Shown: piece by piece, positions 1-8,833 of the stretch
Layout of the letters: each line of letters begins with the position of its first letter
How positions within the stretch are numbered: position 1 is the first letter of the stretch
Origin: Streptomyces sp. S.PB5
Lineage (GTDB): Bacteria > Actinomycetota > Actinomycetes > Streptomycetales > Streptomycetaceae
Direction of reading: 5' to 3'
Assembly (NCBI RefSeq): GCF_030403745.1
Contig: NZ_JAQMWP010000013.1
Span: forward strand, 62,001-126,000
DNA: 64,000 nucleotides
Position numbers and translations under genes: made by a program
The notes under the pieces: model-generated
Database searches by the model: none
The model's input: only the letters and a program-made list of their open reading frames with translations
Told to the model about the DNA's origin: nothing

Positions 1-1224
1 CGTACCGAAGAAGTCGAAGCCGCCCTCGACGGCCGGGCGCCGCACGGGCGTGGCCGGTGCGACGGCGACCGCGGTCGGCGCGACGAAGTGGCCGGAGGGC
101 TGCTGCGCGGGCTTGGCCGACTGGGCCGGCATGGGGAGGGCGGCCGCGCGCGTGTGCCCGTCGACCGCCACGGGCTGCCCCTGCGCCTCGTCCTCCTGAA
201 CGGCCTCGGCCCCGGAGTGACCTGAGCCGGATTCGGGACCGGAGGAGACGACCTCGGCGGTGACCGGACCGGCCTGCGCCGGCACGTTCTTCGCGGGACC
301 GTCGCCCTTGGGGCCGCCGTCGCCGTCCGGGGAGCCGTCCTTCTTGGGAGAACCGCCGTCCTTGGGCGCCGCCTCGGCCTTGCCGTCCTTGTCCGGGTCC
401 TCCGCGACCTCACCCTTCGAGGACTCGCTCTTCGAGGACTCCCCTGCAGACGCCTCGTCCTTGGGTATGGCGTCCCCCGGAGCCTCGCCCTTGGGCGCCA
501 CCGCGCCGTTCTCGTCGAACCGCGACAGCGCCGCCTTCGCGCGCAGGAACAGCTTGGAGCCCTCCGGCGAGAAGATCGCGGGCGTCTCGGACTCGTCGTC
601 GGCGGACTCGTCATCGACGGCCTCGTCGACCTCGCCGCCCTCGTCGGTCTCCGCCGCTTCGTCCTCGGCCGGGGCAGCCACAGCCACGGCCTCCTCGACG
701 GTCTCCTCCGCGGCGGCGTCCTCGGCGACGGCCGCCTCCGGAACGGGCGGCAGCGCGCGTGCGGGCGCCGTGGCCTCTATCTCCAGCAGCCGACGGCCCT
801 CCAGGGCGCTCGCCCGCTCGGTCTCCGCGGTGGCGTACCGGCGCAGCAGGGCCGCGTGTTCGTTGCGCAGTCCCGCCAGCTCCGTGCGCTTCGCACGCAG
901 CCGCTGCTCCAGCTTGGCGCGCAGTTCGCGCGACTCCTCGAGGTCGGTCTCCAGTTCGGCGACGCGTTCCTCGTGCCGCCACTCGTCGCTCGCACGCGCG
1001 CGTACGAGGTCGGCGACCTGCTTGCCGGCCTGCGCGTCCCAGCGGCGCATGACGACCGCGCCGACGATCGCCGTCGCCGCGGCGGCCGCGGCCAGCGCGC
1101 GCAACACCATCGCCTGCGAGAACACCCATGGCGCCAGGGCGCAGACGGTGGAGACGCCTGCGATCGCCGAGGGGGGCAGCAGCCTGTGCAAGGGCGGGGA
1201 ATGGCGGTGACGTCCACGTGGCAT
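1..1224 (-). CDS. Membrane-anchored coiled-coil protein with acidic low-complexity tail (partial)
   Basis: The reading frame is open from an ATG at 1224 to the left edge (408 codons), so the C-terminus lies outside the window. Seen: a basic His/Arg-rich start (MPRGRHRHS), two hydrophobic stretches at about residues 18-35 and 38-58, then a charged heptad-like segment at about 62-145 rich in Glu, Arg and Leu that should form a coiled coil. After that comes a long acidic Ala/Glu/Asp/Pro/Gly region with repeated SSKSE / KDGGSPKKDG patterns, ending in a short hydrophobic stretch (GGFDFFGT) at the edge. I recognise no enzymatic domain. The architecture suggests a bitopic or hairpin-anchored cytoplasmic scaffold; function unknown. 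It lies upstream of, and on the same strand as, genes beyond the left edge. Confidence 0.75.
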   Translation of the reverse strand, partial: MPRGRHRHSPPLHRLLPPSAIAGVSTVCALAPWVFSQAMVLRALAAAAAATAIVGAVVMRRWDAQAGKQVADLVRARASDEWRHEERVAELETDLEESRELRAKLEQRLRAKRTELAGLRNEHAALLRRYATAETERASALEGRRLLEIEATAPARALPPVPEAAVAEDAAAEETVEEAVAVAAPAEDEAAETDEGGEVDEAVDDESADDESETPAIFSPEGSKLFLRAKAALSRFDENGAVAPKGEAPGDAIPKDEASAGESSKSESSKGEVAEDPDKDGKAEAAPKDGGSPKKDGSPDGDGGPKGDGPAKNVPAQAGPVTAEVVSSGPESGSGHSGAEAVQEDEAQGQPVAVDGHTRAAALPMPAQSAKPAQQPSGHFVAPTAVAVAPATPVRRPAVEGGFDFFGT

Positions 1225-1425
1225 GGCCAGAAACTTACCGCGCGTAGCCCAATCGTGGTGCCCCGGCCCGTAAAAACACAGCCATCCCGCAGCCTTCACA
1301 CGACATCAGGAATCAGACCCGCCACCGAATTCGACAACGAACACCCGATCCGCAAGATCATTTCCCGCCGGAGGAACACGCTCGACCGTCACGGGAACGC
1401 GGCGGGAACGCGGCGTCAGCCCTTC

Positions 1426-2556
1426 TCACCGGTCGCTCAACCGCCCGCTGATCCACTGCAGCGTCGCCGGAATCTCCCGCCGCCAGGTGTTGAAGTTGTG
1501 ACCGCCGCTTTCGAGGATGATCGACGAGATGCGCGTCGTCTTCGTCGCCTTCACCCGGTCTATGAACTTCAGTGTGTTCTTGTAGTTCGACTCACCGATC
1601 TTGCTGCTGCTGACGAGCAGTGAAGTGTCGGGCGCGGGCTTGTGCTTGAGGTACCAGAACAGGTTCGCGCGATTGCGCAGTTCCTTGTCACCCTGGAAGA
1701 GATCGCCGGTGGTGGGGTCGATCGGCGCGTTGTAGTACGGCGAGAGACCGGCGCCCGCCGCGTACACCTCGGGGTGGTGCATCGCGAGCTTCAGCGCGCA
1801 ATAGCCGCCCGTCGAGTCGCCGATGATCCCCCAGCTGCCCGGCTTCCTGCCCACCCTGTAGTGCGCGAGAACGGCGTCGGGCAGGTCCTTGGCGAAGAAC
1901 GACTCCGTCTGGGGTCCGTTCGGAATGTCGACGCACTCGGTGTCCCGCGGCGGCGCGACCGTCGGCCGCATCATCACCAGGATCATCGGTTGCATACGGC
2001 CGTCCTTGGCGAGGTCCAGTGCCGTGCTCGGGTAGTGCAGTTTGTCGACCAGTGCCTGCGCGGTGCCCGGATATCCGGTGAGGACGACGGCCGCGGGAAA
2101 CGTGCGCGTGCGGTACTGCGGCTGGAAGTACTCCGGCGGGAGATAGACGAAGGCGGAGGTCGCGATGTGCGTCGTACGGCCGACTATGGCGACCTTCTGG
2201 ATCTGCCCGCCGTGCTGCGGACGCGCCGCACTGCCCGCGTCCTTCACCCGCCGGATGTCCGTCACCTGGAGCGGTCCGCCCGAACCGCCGCTCGCCGTGT
2301 GGTCGACGACCACCCCCTGCTCGTCCTCCTGCCCGAACAGGTCGGCCCAGCTGGCGTAGAACCCGAAGGCCTGGTTGGCGGCGAGCCCGACCGCCGCGAA
2401 CAGCGCCAGCTGGGTCGCGAGCAACAGCCCCACCCGCCCGCTGACCGCCCGCCAGGTGCGCCGCGACAGCCGTGGCCACAGCCACACCGTGCCGACGAAC
2501 AGCAGCACCCCCGCCGCGATCGCCAGCACCAGCACGTTGTTGCTCGTGAGACCCAT
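1426..2556 (-). CDS. Membrane-anchored esterase D-like alpha/beta hydrolase
   Basis: 376 residues. Two transmembrane segments lie at about residues 7-25 and 40-62, followed by an extracytoplasmic alpha/beta-hydrolase domain of the esterase D / antigen 85-like family. The nucleophile elbow is GDSTGG (in GIIGDSTGGYCAL) and the C-terminal catalytic His sits in ESGGHNF, close to the end as the family expects. The ATG at 2556 was chosen because AGGAAG lies 8-9 bases upstream; the frame runs open much further upstream but that stretch has no membrane segment or signal. In the family such proteins are carboxylesterases or mycolyl-type acyltransferases. Streptomycetes lack mycolic acids, so the substrate is unknown. 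It is divergent from the lipid lysyltransferase gene, which suggests an envelope role. Confidence 0.85.
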   Translation of the reverse strand: MGLTSNNVLVLAIAAGVLLFVGTVWLWPRLSRRTWRAVSGRVGLLLATQLALFAAVGLAANQAFGFYASWADLFGQEDEQGVVVDHTASGGSGGPLQVTDIRRVKDAGSAARPQHGGQIQKVAIVGRTTHIATSAFVYLPPEYFQPQYRTRTFPAAVVLTGYPGTAQALVDKLHYPSTALDLAKDGRMQPMILVMMRPTVAPPRDTECVDIPNGPQTESFFAKDLPDAVLAHYRVGRKPGSWGIIGDSTGGYCALKLAMHHPEVYAAGAGLSPYYNAPIDPTTGDLFQGDKELRNRANLFWYLKHKPAPDTSLLVSSSKIGESNYKNTLKFIDRVKATKTTRISSIILESGGHNFNTWRREIPATLQWISGRLSDR

Positions 2557-2766
2557 GGTTAGCTTCCTGCCTGCACTTTCTCCCCGTGGCGGCGCACCTC
2601 CCGCGGATCTTCGCGAGGGCTTGTCCGGCCCTTTTCCCGGCCTTTGAACCGGCTTTGAGGAAGCGAGTGAACCTCTCCCCCTGAGACACCGTCCTAGAGG
2701 GCGCAATGTCGCCGGACGCCCGATTCGGGCCCGGATCCAAGGTCTCTCGCAGAACAACAGGATGCG

Positions 2767-4605
2767 ATGTCTGTCAGGACAGATGAGGAAATGTCGGGCG
2801 GGGTTCCGAACCGACCGCGGTGGGCACGGCCCGCGCTGCTGCGTGGCCCGCGCCCCGAGGCCGTACCCGTCCTGGTCGCCAGAGCCTGCGCGGTCGTGGG
2901 CGTTCTGGACATCGCCGCGGGCGTCTTCCCACGCTTCCGGCACAGCCGTATGCACACCATCGCCGAGGTGCTGCCCGGCGCGCTCGGCCCGTTCGCCGCG
3001 GCTCTCTCGCTGAGCGCGGGCGTCCTGCTGCTTCTGCTCGCGCACGGCCTCAGGCGCCGCAAGCGCCGGGCCTGGCGGGCGGCCGTGGTGCTGCTGCCGG
3101 TCGGCGCCGTCGCCCAGTTCACGTACCGGCACTCCCCGGTGGGCGTGCTCATCTCGCTCGCGCTGCTCGCGCCACTGCTGATCCACCGCGACCAGTTCGC
3201 GGCCCTGCCCGACCCGCGCAGCCGCTGGCGCGCGCTCGCCAACTTCGTCCTCATGGGCGCCGGTTCGCTCGTCCTCGGCCTGGTCATCGTCAGCGCCCAC
3301 CCGAAGACGCTGGTCGGCGACCCGAGCCTGGCCGACCGCATCGCGCACGTCCTGTACGGCCTGTTCGGCTTCGAGGGCCCGGTCGACTACCAGGGCAACA
3401 CCTCCTGGACGGTCGCCTTCTCCCTCGGCGCCCTGGGCCTGCTCACCGCCATCACGACGATCTACCTGGCCTTTCGCCCGGAACACCCCGCCGCACGCCT
3501 CACCGAGGACGACGAGGCCCGCCTCAGGGCTCTGCTGGAGAAGCACGGCGGCCGCGACTCCCTCGGCCACTTCGCGCTCCGCCGCGACAAGGCCGTCGTC
3601 TTCTCCCCCAGCGGCAAGGCGGCGGTGACCTACCGCGTCGTCTCCGGCGTCATGCTCGCCAGCGGCGACCCCATCGGCGACGTCGAGGCCTGGCCCGGCG
3701 CCATCGAGCGCTTCATGGACGAGGCCAAGGCGCACTCCTGGACGCCCGCCGTCATGGGCTGCTCGGAGACCGGCGGCGAGGTGTGGACCCGCGAGACCGG
3801 CCTGGACGCCCTCGAACTGGGTGACGAGGCGGTGGTGGACGTCGCGGATTTCTCCCTCGCCGGGCGCGCGATGCGCAACGTGCGCCAGATGGTCAAGCGC
3901 ATCGAGCGCGCGGGTTACGAGACCCGCGTACGGCGCGTCCGTGACCTCGGCGGCGCCGAGCTGGAGCGCATCCGCCGCGCCGCCGACGACTGGCGCGGCA
4001 CCGACACCGAGCGCGGCTTCTCGATGGCGCTGGGCCGCATCGGCGACCTCGCCGACGGCGACTGCCTGATCGCGACGGCCCACAAGGCGGACGAGGTACC
4101 GGGCGAGTACGGCGACCTCAAGGCGATCCTGCACTTCGTGCCCTGGGGCCGCGACGGCGTCTCCCTGGACCTGATGCGCCGCGACCGCTCCGCCGACCCC
4201 GGCATGAACGAACTGCTCATCGTGGCCGCCCTCCAGGCCGCTCCGAAGTTCGGCATCACGCGCGTGTCGCTGAACTTCGCCATGTTCCGCGCCGCCCTCG
4301 CGCGCGGCGAGAAGATCGGCGCGGGCCCGGTGCTGCGCGCCTGGCGCGGCCTGCTGGTCTTCCTCTCCCGCTGGTTCCAGATCGAGTCCCTGTACAAGTT
4401 CAACGCGAAGTTCCAGCCCCGCTGGGAGCCCCGCTTCGTCGTCTACCGCGCCTCCGCCGACCTGCCCCGCATCGGCTTCGCCGCCATGCAGGCCGAGGGC
4501 TTCGTCAACCTCGCCCTCCCCCTGCCGCGCTTCCTGCGCCGCCGTACGAACGCCCCACACGCGTGTGCCCATGCGGTCGCCGAAAGGGACGTCCGCGCGG
4601 CGTGA
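2767..4605 (+). CDS. Phosphatidylglycerol lysyltransferase-like membrane protein (MprF/DUF2156 family)
   Basis: 612 residues. The N-terminal third holds about six hydrophobic segments between residues 30 and 235. The C-terminal half (about 250-600) is the cytoplasmic DUF2156 / GNAT-fold domain of MprF-type enzymes, with a clear GDPIGD segment and the family-type sequence LIVAALQAAPKFG. MprF proteins transfer lysine from lysyl-tRNA to phosphatidylglycerol and flip the product, lowering surface negative charge. Unlike mycobacterial LysX there is no lysyl-tRNA synthetase domain. ATG codons occur at 2767 and 2791; GAGG sits only 3 bases before the second, so 2767 is preferred but not certain. A perfect 18-bp hairpin follows the stop. 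Confidence 0.85.
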   Translation: MSVRTDEEMSGGVPNRPRWARPALLRGPRPEAVPVLVARACAVVGVLDIAAGVFPRFRHSRMHTIAEVLPGALGPFAAALSLSAGVLLLLLAHGLRRRKRRAWRAAVVLLPVGAVAQFTYRHSPVGVLISLALLAPLLIHRDQFAALPDPRSRWRALANFVLMGAGSLVLGLVIVSAHPKTLVGDPSLADRIAHVLYGLFGFEGPVDYQGNTSWTVAFSLGALGLLTAITTIYLAFRPEHPAARLTEDDEARLRALLEKHGGRDSLGHFALRRDKAVVFSPSGKAAVTYRVVSGVMLASGDPIGDVEAWPGAIERFMDEAKAHSWTPAVMGCSETGGEVWTRETGLDALELGDEAVVDVADFSLAGRAMRNVRQMVKRIERAGYETRVRRVRDLGGAELERIRRAADDWRGTDTERGFSMALGRIGDLADGDCLIATAHKADEVPGEYGDLKAILHFVPWGRDGVSLDLMRRDRSADPGMNELLIVAALQAAPKFGITRVSLNFAMFRAALARGEKIGAGPVLRAWRGLLVFLSRWFQIESLYKFNAKFQPRWEPRFVVYRASADLPRIGFAAMQAEGFVNLALPLPRFLRRRTNAPHACAHAVAERDVRAA

Positions 4606-4630
4606 CGCGGGGCCTGGGCGCACCGAGACA

Positions 4631-4681
4631 GGCCCGAGCGGAAGCCCCGCCCCTCCAGCCCCGGGGGCTTCCGCTCGGGCC
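4631..4681 (+). terminator. Long perfect hairpin after the MprF-like gene
   Basis: An 18-bp perfect inverted repeat (4631-4648 with 4664-4681) with a 15-base loop, 26 bases after the stop codon of the lysyltransferase gene and before the folP promoter region. There is no U-tract on the plus strand, which is common for streptomycete terminators. It probably insulates folP from upstream reading. Confidence 0.75.
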
Positions 4682-4717
4682 GCACCCGGCTTCCGCCCGC
4701 TCTCCGGGCCGGACGGT

Positions 4718-4744
4718 CTGACGTCTCCCCCCTGGGCCTACGCT
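4718..4744 (+). promoter_or_regulatory. Candidate leaderless folP promoter
   Basis: A TACGCT hexamer (4739-4744) lies exactly 6 bases before the folP ATG, with CTGACG at 4718-4723 as a possible -35 element. The spacer is short (15 bases). No Shine-Dalgarno sequence precedes the ATG, so transcription starting at or next to the A of ATG would explain the layout. Confidence 0.4.
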
Positions 4745-4750
4745 GAACGT

Positions 4751-5782
4751 ATGAGCAAGCAGAGCGGACGCGGGCGCGTCGCCGGCCTTCCGGAGTGGGA
4801 CCGCTGCGCGGTCATGGGAGTCGTCAACGTCACCCCGGACTCCTTCTCCGACGGCGGCCGCTGGTTCGACACGACGGCCGCCGTCAAGCACGGCCTCGCC
4901 CTGGTCAGCGAAGGCGCCGACCTGGTGGACGTCGGCGGCGAGTCCACCCGCCCCGGCGCCACCCGGGTCGACGAGGCCGAGGAGCTCAGGCGCGTCATCC
5001 CCGTCGTCCGCGACCTCGCCTCCGAGGGCGTCACCGTCTCCGTGGACACCATGCGCGCCTCCGTCGCCGAGCAGGCCCTCGCCGCCGGAGCCGCCCTCGT
5101 CAACGACGTCAGCGGCGGCCTCGCCGACCCCGCGATGATCCCTGTCGTCGCCGCCTCCGGCGCCCCCTTCGTCGTCATGCACTGGCGCGGCTTCCTGGAG
5201 GGCGGCAACGTCAAGGGCGTCTACGCCGACGTCGTCGCCGAAGTCGTCGACGAACTCCACGCGCGCGTGGACGCCGTCCTCGCCGGCGGCATCGCCCCCG
5301 ACCGCATCGTCGTCGACCCGGGCCTGGGCTTCTCCAAGGACGCCGAGCACGACCTCGTCCTCCTCGCCCACCTCGACCGTCTGCTCACCCTCGGCCACCC
5401 GCTCCTCGTCGCCGCCTCCCGCAAGCGCTTCCTCGGCCGCGTCCTCGCCGCCGACCCGCAGGCCGCGCCCCCGCCGGCCCGCGAGCGGGACGCTGCCACA
5501 GCCGCCGTCTCCGCGCTCGCGGCGCACGCCGGCGCATGGGCGGTGCGCGTGCACGAGGTGCGCGCGACAGCCGACGCGGTACGGGTCGCGCGCGCCGTGG
5601 AGGGGGCGCGCGAGTCGGGCAACGCGCCGGGGACGGACCTGGCGAGCGGGGCGCGCACGACCGAGAACGCGCCGGGCGCGATCACCACAAGCGGGGCGCA
5701 CGCCCCCACCCACACTCCCCGCACTCCCGGCACTCCCGGCCCCAGCACCCCCCACCCCACCTCCCCCGAAGGCGCCCAGTGA
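4751..5782 (+). CDS. folP: Dihydropteroate synthase
   Basis: 343 residues. Catalyses condensation of p-aminobenzoate with 6-hydroxymethyl-7,8-dihydropterin diphosphate in cytoplasmic folate synthesis. Seen: the pterin signature MGVVNVTPDSFSDGG near residue 22, DVGGESTRPGA, VSVDTM, NDVSGG and the C-terminal phosphate-binding region AASRKRF. The core ends at about residue 285. It is followed by a low-complexity Thr/Pro/Gly/Ser tail of about 50 residues (RTPGTPGPSTPHP), which is unusual for FolP. The ATG at 4751 lacks an RBS and may be leaderless. It is first gene of the operon folP - NTF2-like - folB - folK - DUF3180 and overlaps the next gene by 4 bases (GTGA). Confidence 0.97.
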   Translation: MSKQSGRGRVAGLPEWDRCAVMGVVNVTPDSFSDGGRWFDTTAAVKHGLALVSEGADLVDVGGESTRPGATRVDEAEELRRVIPVVRDLASEGVTVSVDTMRASVAEQALAAGAALVNDVSGGLADPAMIPVVAASGAPFVVMHWRGFLEGGNVKGVYADVVAEVVDELHARVDAVLAGGIAPDRIVVDPGLGFSKDAEHDLVLLAHLDRLLTLGHPLLVAASRKRFLGRVLAADPQAAPPPARERDAATAAVSALAAHAGAWAVRVHEVRATADAVRVARAVEGARESGNAPGTDLASGARTTENAPGAITTSGAHAPTHTPRTPGTPGPSTPHPTSPEGAQ

Positions 5783-6282
5783 GCGCCCCCCACACCGACG
5801 TGGAGCAGGTGGAGGCCGCCAACACCGGCTTCTACGAGGCACTGGAGCGCGGCGACTTCGAGGAGCTGTCCTCGCTCTGGCTCACCCCGTCCGACCTCGG
5901 CGTCGACGAGGAGTACCACGACCCGGCCGATGCCGGCGTGGTCTCCTGCGTGCACCCCGGCTGGCCCGTGCTGACCGGTCGCGGCGAGGTCCTGCGGTCG
6001 TACGCGCTGATCATGGCGAACACCGACTACATCCAGTTCTTCCTGACCGACGTGCATGTCTCCGTCACCGGCGACACCGCCCTCGTGACCTGCACGGAGA
6101 ACATCCTCAGCGGCGGCCCGGCCCCCGAGGGCGGCGAGGAGCTCGGCCCGCTCGTCGGCCAGCTGGTGGTCGCAACGAACGTGTTCCGCCGCACTCCGTC
6201 CGGCTGGAAACTCTGGTCCCACCACGCCTCTCCCGTTCTGGCCGAAAACGCCGAGGACGAAGGGGACGAGTCACCCTCCTGA
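5779..6282 (+). CDS. NTF2-like (SnoaL-type) family protein
   Basis: 167 residues; GTG start overlapping the folP stop in a GTGA junction, implying translational coupling. It shows the nuclear-transport-factor-2-like fold pattern: an N-terminal helix (VEAANTGFYEALERGDFEEL), a loop with WLTPSD, a GRGEVLRSYALIM helix, and strands ending in FRRTPSGWKLWSHHASP. Proteins of this type are common inside streptomycete folate operons. The family includes enzymes and binding proteins and no activity can be read from the sequence. A dihydroneopterin-phosphate-related role is only a guess from context. Confidence 0.85.
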   Translation: MSAPHTDVEQVEAANTGFYEALERGDFEELSSLWLTPSDLGVDEEYHDPADAGVVSCVHPGWPVLTGRGEVLRSYALIMANTDYIQFFLTDVHVSVTGDTALVTCTENILSGGPAPEGGEELGPLVGQLVVATNVFRRTPSGWKLWSHHASPVLAENAEDEGDESPS

Positions 6283-6554
6283 GTGGGTAGGCGCCCCACC
6301 GGGACCAAGAAGTGGTTGGAATCACTGACCCCGGGGTAGGGGCGGCTACCGACCCGTGAGCTACCGGGTTCCCCAGGGGAAACACACGATGAAACCTCCT
6401 GGCCCCCGGCCCGGAGCCACGCCCTGTGGCCCGGCGCTGTCAGTGCTCGCAGGTAGATTCGGTTGAGGCTGGTGTGCCGCCCGCACACGGTACGGACCGG
6501 CTGGGGTCCGGGGTGTCCCCGGAATACAGCCCGACGATTGCAGGAGTGATTCGC

Positions 6555-6914
6555 GTGGATCGTGTCGCGCTGCGCGGCCTGAAGGCCCGCGGGCACCACG
6601 GTGTGTTCCCCGAGGAACGCGAGGAGGGCCAGACCTTCGTCGTGGACCTCGTCCTCGGGCTGGACACCCGGCCGGCCGCCGCCGACGACGACCTGTCGAA
6701 GACCGTGCACTACGGCATCGTGGCGGAGGAGGTCGTGGCCGTCGTCGAGGGCGAGCCCGTCAATCTCATCGAGACCCTCGCCGAGCGCATCGCCCAGGCC
6801 TGTCTGAAGCACGAGGGGGTCCAGGAGGTCGAGGTCTGCGTCCACAAACCGAACGCACCGATCACGGTCCCCTTCGACGACGTGACCGTCACGATCACCC
6901 GGAGCCGAGTATGA
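6555..6914 (+). CDS. folB: Dihydroneopterin aldolase
   Basis: 119 residues, the normal size for FolB. Converts 7,8-dihydroneopterin to 6-hydroxymethyl-7,8-dihydropterin plus glycolaldehyde. Seen: the start LRGLKARGHHGVFPEEREEGQTF, with the conserved GxHGxxxxE region, DLSKTVHYG, NLIETLAERIA and the catalytic Lys in VHKPNAPI. The GTG at 6555 was chosen because AGGAG (6542-6546) lies 8 bases upstream; a second GTG at 6546 overlaps that RBS. The stop overlaps the folK start in ATGA. The 272 bases before it hold no gene; a TAGATT hexamer at 6453 could be a -10 box but I see no convincing -35. Confidence 0.95.
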   Translation: MDRVALRGLKARGHHGVFPEEREEGQTFVVDLVLGLDTRPAAADDDLSKTVHYGIVAEEVVAVVEGEPVNLIETLAERIAQACLKHEGVQEVEVCVHKPNAPITVPFDDVTVTITRSRV

Positions 6915-7522
6915 CCGCGTCCTTCGCCGCGGGTCCGAGCGACCCGACCGTACAGCCGGTGCCCGCCTCCGTCGTGCAGCAGGTCGACGCCGCCGACACC
7001 ACCCTCCACAACCCCAAACGCGCCGTCATCGCCCTGGGCTCCAACCTCGGCAACCGCCTGGAGACCCTCCAGGGCGCCATCGACGCCCTGGAGGACACCC
7101 CGGGCGTCCGGGTGAAGGCCGTCTCCCCCGTCTACGAGACGGAGCCGTGGGGCGTCGAGCCGGGCAGCCAGCCCTCGTACTTCAACGCGGTGGTCGTGGT
7201 GAAGACGACTCTCCCCCCGTCCTCCCTCCTGGAGCGGGCGCACGCCGTCGAGGAGGCCTTCCACCGCGTCCGGGAGGAGCACTGGGGCGCCCGCACGCTC
7301 GACGTCGACATCGTGGCGTACGCCGACGTCGTCTCCGACGACCCGACGCTGACCCTGCCCCACCCGCGCGCCCACGAACGCGCCTTCGTCCTCGCACCGT
7401 GGCACGACGTGGAGCCGCAGGCACAGCTCCCCGGCCACGGCCCGGTCTCCGGCCTGCTGGCCGCCGTCACCCGAAACGGCGTCGAACCCCGCACGGACCT
7501 GGAACTCCGGCTGCCCGAATAG
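6911..7522 (+). CDS. folK: 2-amino-4-hydroxy-6-hydroxymethyldihydropteridine diphosphokinase
   Basis: 203 residues. Transfers pyrophosphate from ATP to hydroxymethyl-dihydropterin, producing the FolP substrate. After a 35-residue extension the HPPK domain starts at ALGSNLGNR, followed by SPVYETEPWG, YFNAVVVV, and the signature EEHWGARTLDVDIVAY with the two Mg-binding aspartates, then HPRAHERAFVL. The N-terminal extension (roughly residues 2-33) is not part of the usual fold. ATG overlaps the folB stop by 4 bases, so folB and folK are probably co-translated. Confidence 0.96.
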   Translation: MTASFAAGPSDPTVQPVPASVVQQVDAADTTLHNPKRAVIALGSNLGNRLETLQGAIDALEDTPGVRVKAVSPVYETEPWGVEPGSQPSYFNAVVVVKTTLPPSSLLERAHAVEEAFHRVREEHWGARTLDVDIVAYADVVSDDPTLTLPHPRAHERAFVLAPWHDVEPQAQLPGHGPVSGLLAAVTRNGVEPRTDLELRLPE

Positions 7523-7578
7523 TCGTTAAGGTCAAGGCAACCACTGTCCGTGGGATCCGGGGGAGCTGAAGGGGCACT

Positions 7579-8064
7579 GTGAGAGAGCTGCGCATCAGGC
7601 TGCTGGCCGGCGTGTTCGTCGTCGCCGGAGTCCTGTCCTGGGCGGGCGCCCGCCTGTGGGCCTCCATCGGGACCCTTCCCAGCGTCCCCCTGGCCGCCCC
7701 GATCGTCCTCGCGTTGATCGCGGTGGTCCTGCTGTCCACGGCGCTCTCGATCCGAGCCCGCCTCAAGGCCCAGCGCGAGCGCCGCCCCGAGGCCAAGGGC
7801 GTGGACCCCCTGATGGCCGCCCGCGCGGTCGTCTTCGGTCAGGCGAGCGCCCTCGTGGCCGCCCTGGTCGCCGGCATGTACGGCGGCACCGGCGCCTACC
7901 TCCTGGAATCCCTCGACGTCCCCGCCCGCCGCGACCAGGCCATCTACGCCGGCTTCTCCGTCGTGGCGGGCCTCGCGGTCATAGCGGCAGCCATCTTCCT
8001 GGAGCGGGTGTGCAAGCTCCCGGAGGACGACGACAGGAACACGGGGGCGGCGTCGGCGGCGTAA
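7579..8064 (+). CDS. DUF3180 family membrane protein
   Basis: 161 residues with four hydrophobic segments at about 7-25, 35-55, 78-98 and 118-138, and a charged C-terminus (PEDDDRNTG). GTG start preceded by GAAGGGG. It is the last gene of the folate operon and DUF3180 proteins are consistently found at this position in actinomycetes, hinting at a folate- or pterin-linked membrane role, but no function is established. It converges with folE with about 40 bases between stops. Confidence 0.85.
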   Translation: MRELRIRLLAGVFVVAGVLSWAGARLWASIGTLPSVPLAAPIVLALIAVVLLSTALSIRARLKAQRERRPEAKGVDPLMAARAVVFGQASALVAALVAGMYGGTGAYLLESLDVPARRDQAIYAGFSVVAGLAVIAAAIFLERVCKLPEDDDRNTGAASAA

Positions 8065-8105
8065 CGCCGCACAACGTCCGACAAGCCCTGCGGCACCACG
8101 CCGTC

Positions 8106-8711
8106 TCAGCGGGCCATGATGAGGCTCATCGCCTCGTTGCGCGTCGCCGCGTCCCGCAGCTGCCCCCGTACCGCCGACGTTAGGGTCTTCGCCCCCGGCT
8201 TGCGGATACCGCGCATGGACATGCACATGTGCTCGCACTCGACGACCACGATGACACCGCGCGGCTCCAGGATTTCCATCAGGGAGTCCGCGATCTGTGT
8301 GGTGAGGCGCTCCTGCACCTGCGGCCGCCGGGCGTAGACGTCCACCAGGCGCGCCAGCTTGGACAGTCCCGTGATCTTGCCGGTGGTGGCCGGAATGTAT
8401 CCGACGTGGGCAACTCCCCTGAAGGGGACCAGATGATGCTCACAGGTGCTGTACACCTCGATGTCCTTCACGAGCACCATCTCGTCGTGCCCCAGGTCGA
8501 ACGTCGTCGTCAGCACATCCTCGGGCTTCTGCCAGAGCCCCGCGAATATCTCACGGTACGCCCGAGCCACCCGCCCAGGTGTCTCCCTGAGCCCCTCCCG
8601 GTCAGGGTCCTCCCCCACCGCGATCAGCAGCTCGCGCACGGCGTTCTCGGCGCGCTTCTCGTCGAATTCGCCGATCGAGCCCTCGCCGTCCAGCGTCACG
8701 GGGTCGGTCAT
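8106..8711 (-). CDS. folE: GTP cyclohydrolase I
   Basis: 201 residues, the family's usual size. Converts GTP to 7,8-dihydroneopterin triphosphate, the first step of folate synthesis. Seen: [10 protein letters not shown] with zinc-binding Cys and His, [20 protein letters not shown] and the second zinc Cys in [14 protein letters not shown] at 8711 has GAGG about 8 bases upstream. It lies downstream of ftsH on the same strand but is separated by a strong intrinsic terminator whose U-tract ends 40 bases before this ATG, so expression needs either a promoter inside that short stretch or read-through. Confidence 0.97.
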   Translation of the reverse strand: MTDPVTLDGEGSIGEFDEKRAENAVRELLIAVGEDPDREGLRETPGRVARAYREIFAGLWQKPEDVLTTTFDLGHDEMVLVKDIEVYSTCEHHLVPFRGVAHVGYIPATTGKITGLSKLARLVDVYARRPQVQERLTTQIADSLMEILEPRGVIVVVECEHMCMSMRGIRKPGAKTLTSAVRGQLRDAATRNEAMSLIMAR

Positions 8712-8750
8712 GTGGGTGCCTCGTTCCTGGGTGTCCCTGCAACAACGGCT

Positions 8751-8793
8751 GAAAAACGCCGCGTCCCCCAGGCTAAAACCTGGGGGACGCGGC
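8751..8793 (-). terminator. Intrinsic terminator or attenuator between ftsH and folE
   Basis: A perfect 15-bp stem (8758-8772 with 8779-8793) with a 6-base loop. On the minus strand it is followed directly by GTTTTTC, a U-tract, at 8757-8751. It is the most canonical rho-independent terminator seen in the window. It closes the ftsH transcript 40 bases before folE. Confidence 0.85.
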
Positions 8794-8833
8794 ATCCATT
8801 CCGGGCCTGATGGGGTCACCGGGGCCGGGTGGG

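Noticed and set aside
1426-4623. A 1065-residue open frame on the minus strand extending the esterase gene through the MprF-like gene
   Set aside because: Everything upstream of the ATG at 2556 is low-complexity Arg/Gly/Ala/Glu antisense of the plus-strand MprF-like gene. The RBS and membrane segments begin at 2556.
6283-6554. An N-terminal extension of folB or a small gene upstream of it
   Set aside because: The conserved FolB start and its RBS fix the start at 6555; the upstream 272 bases show no coding character.
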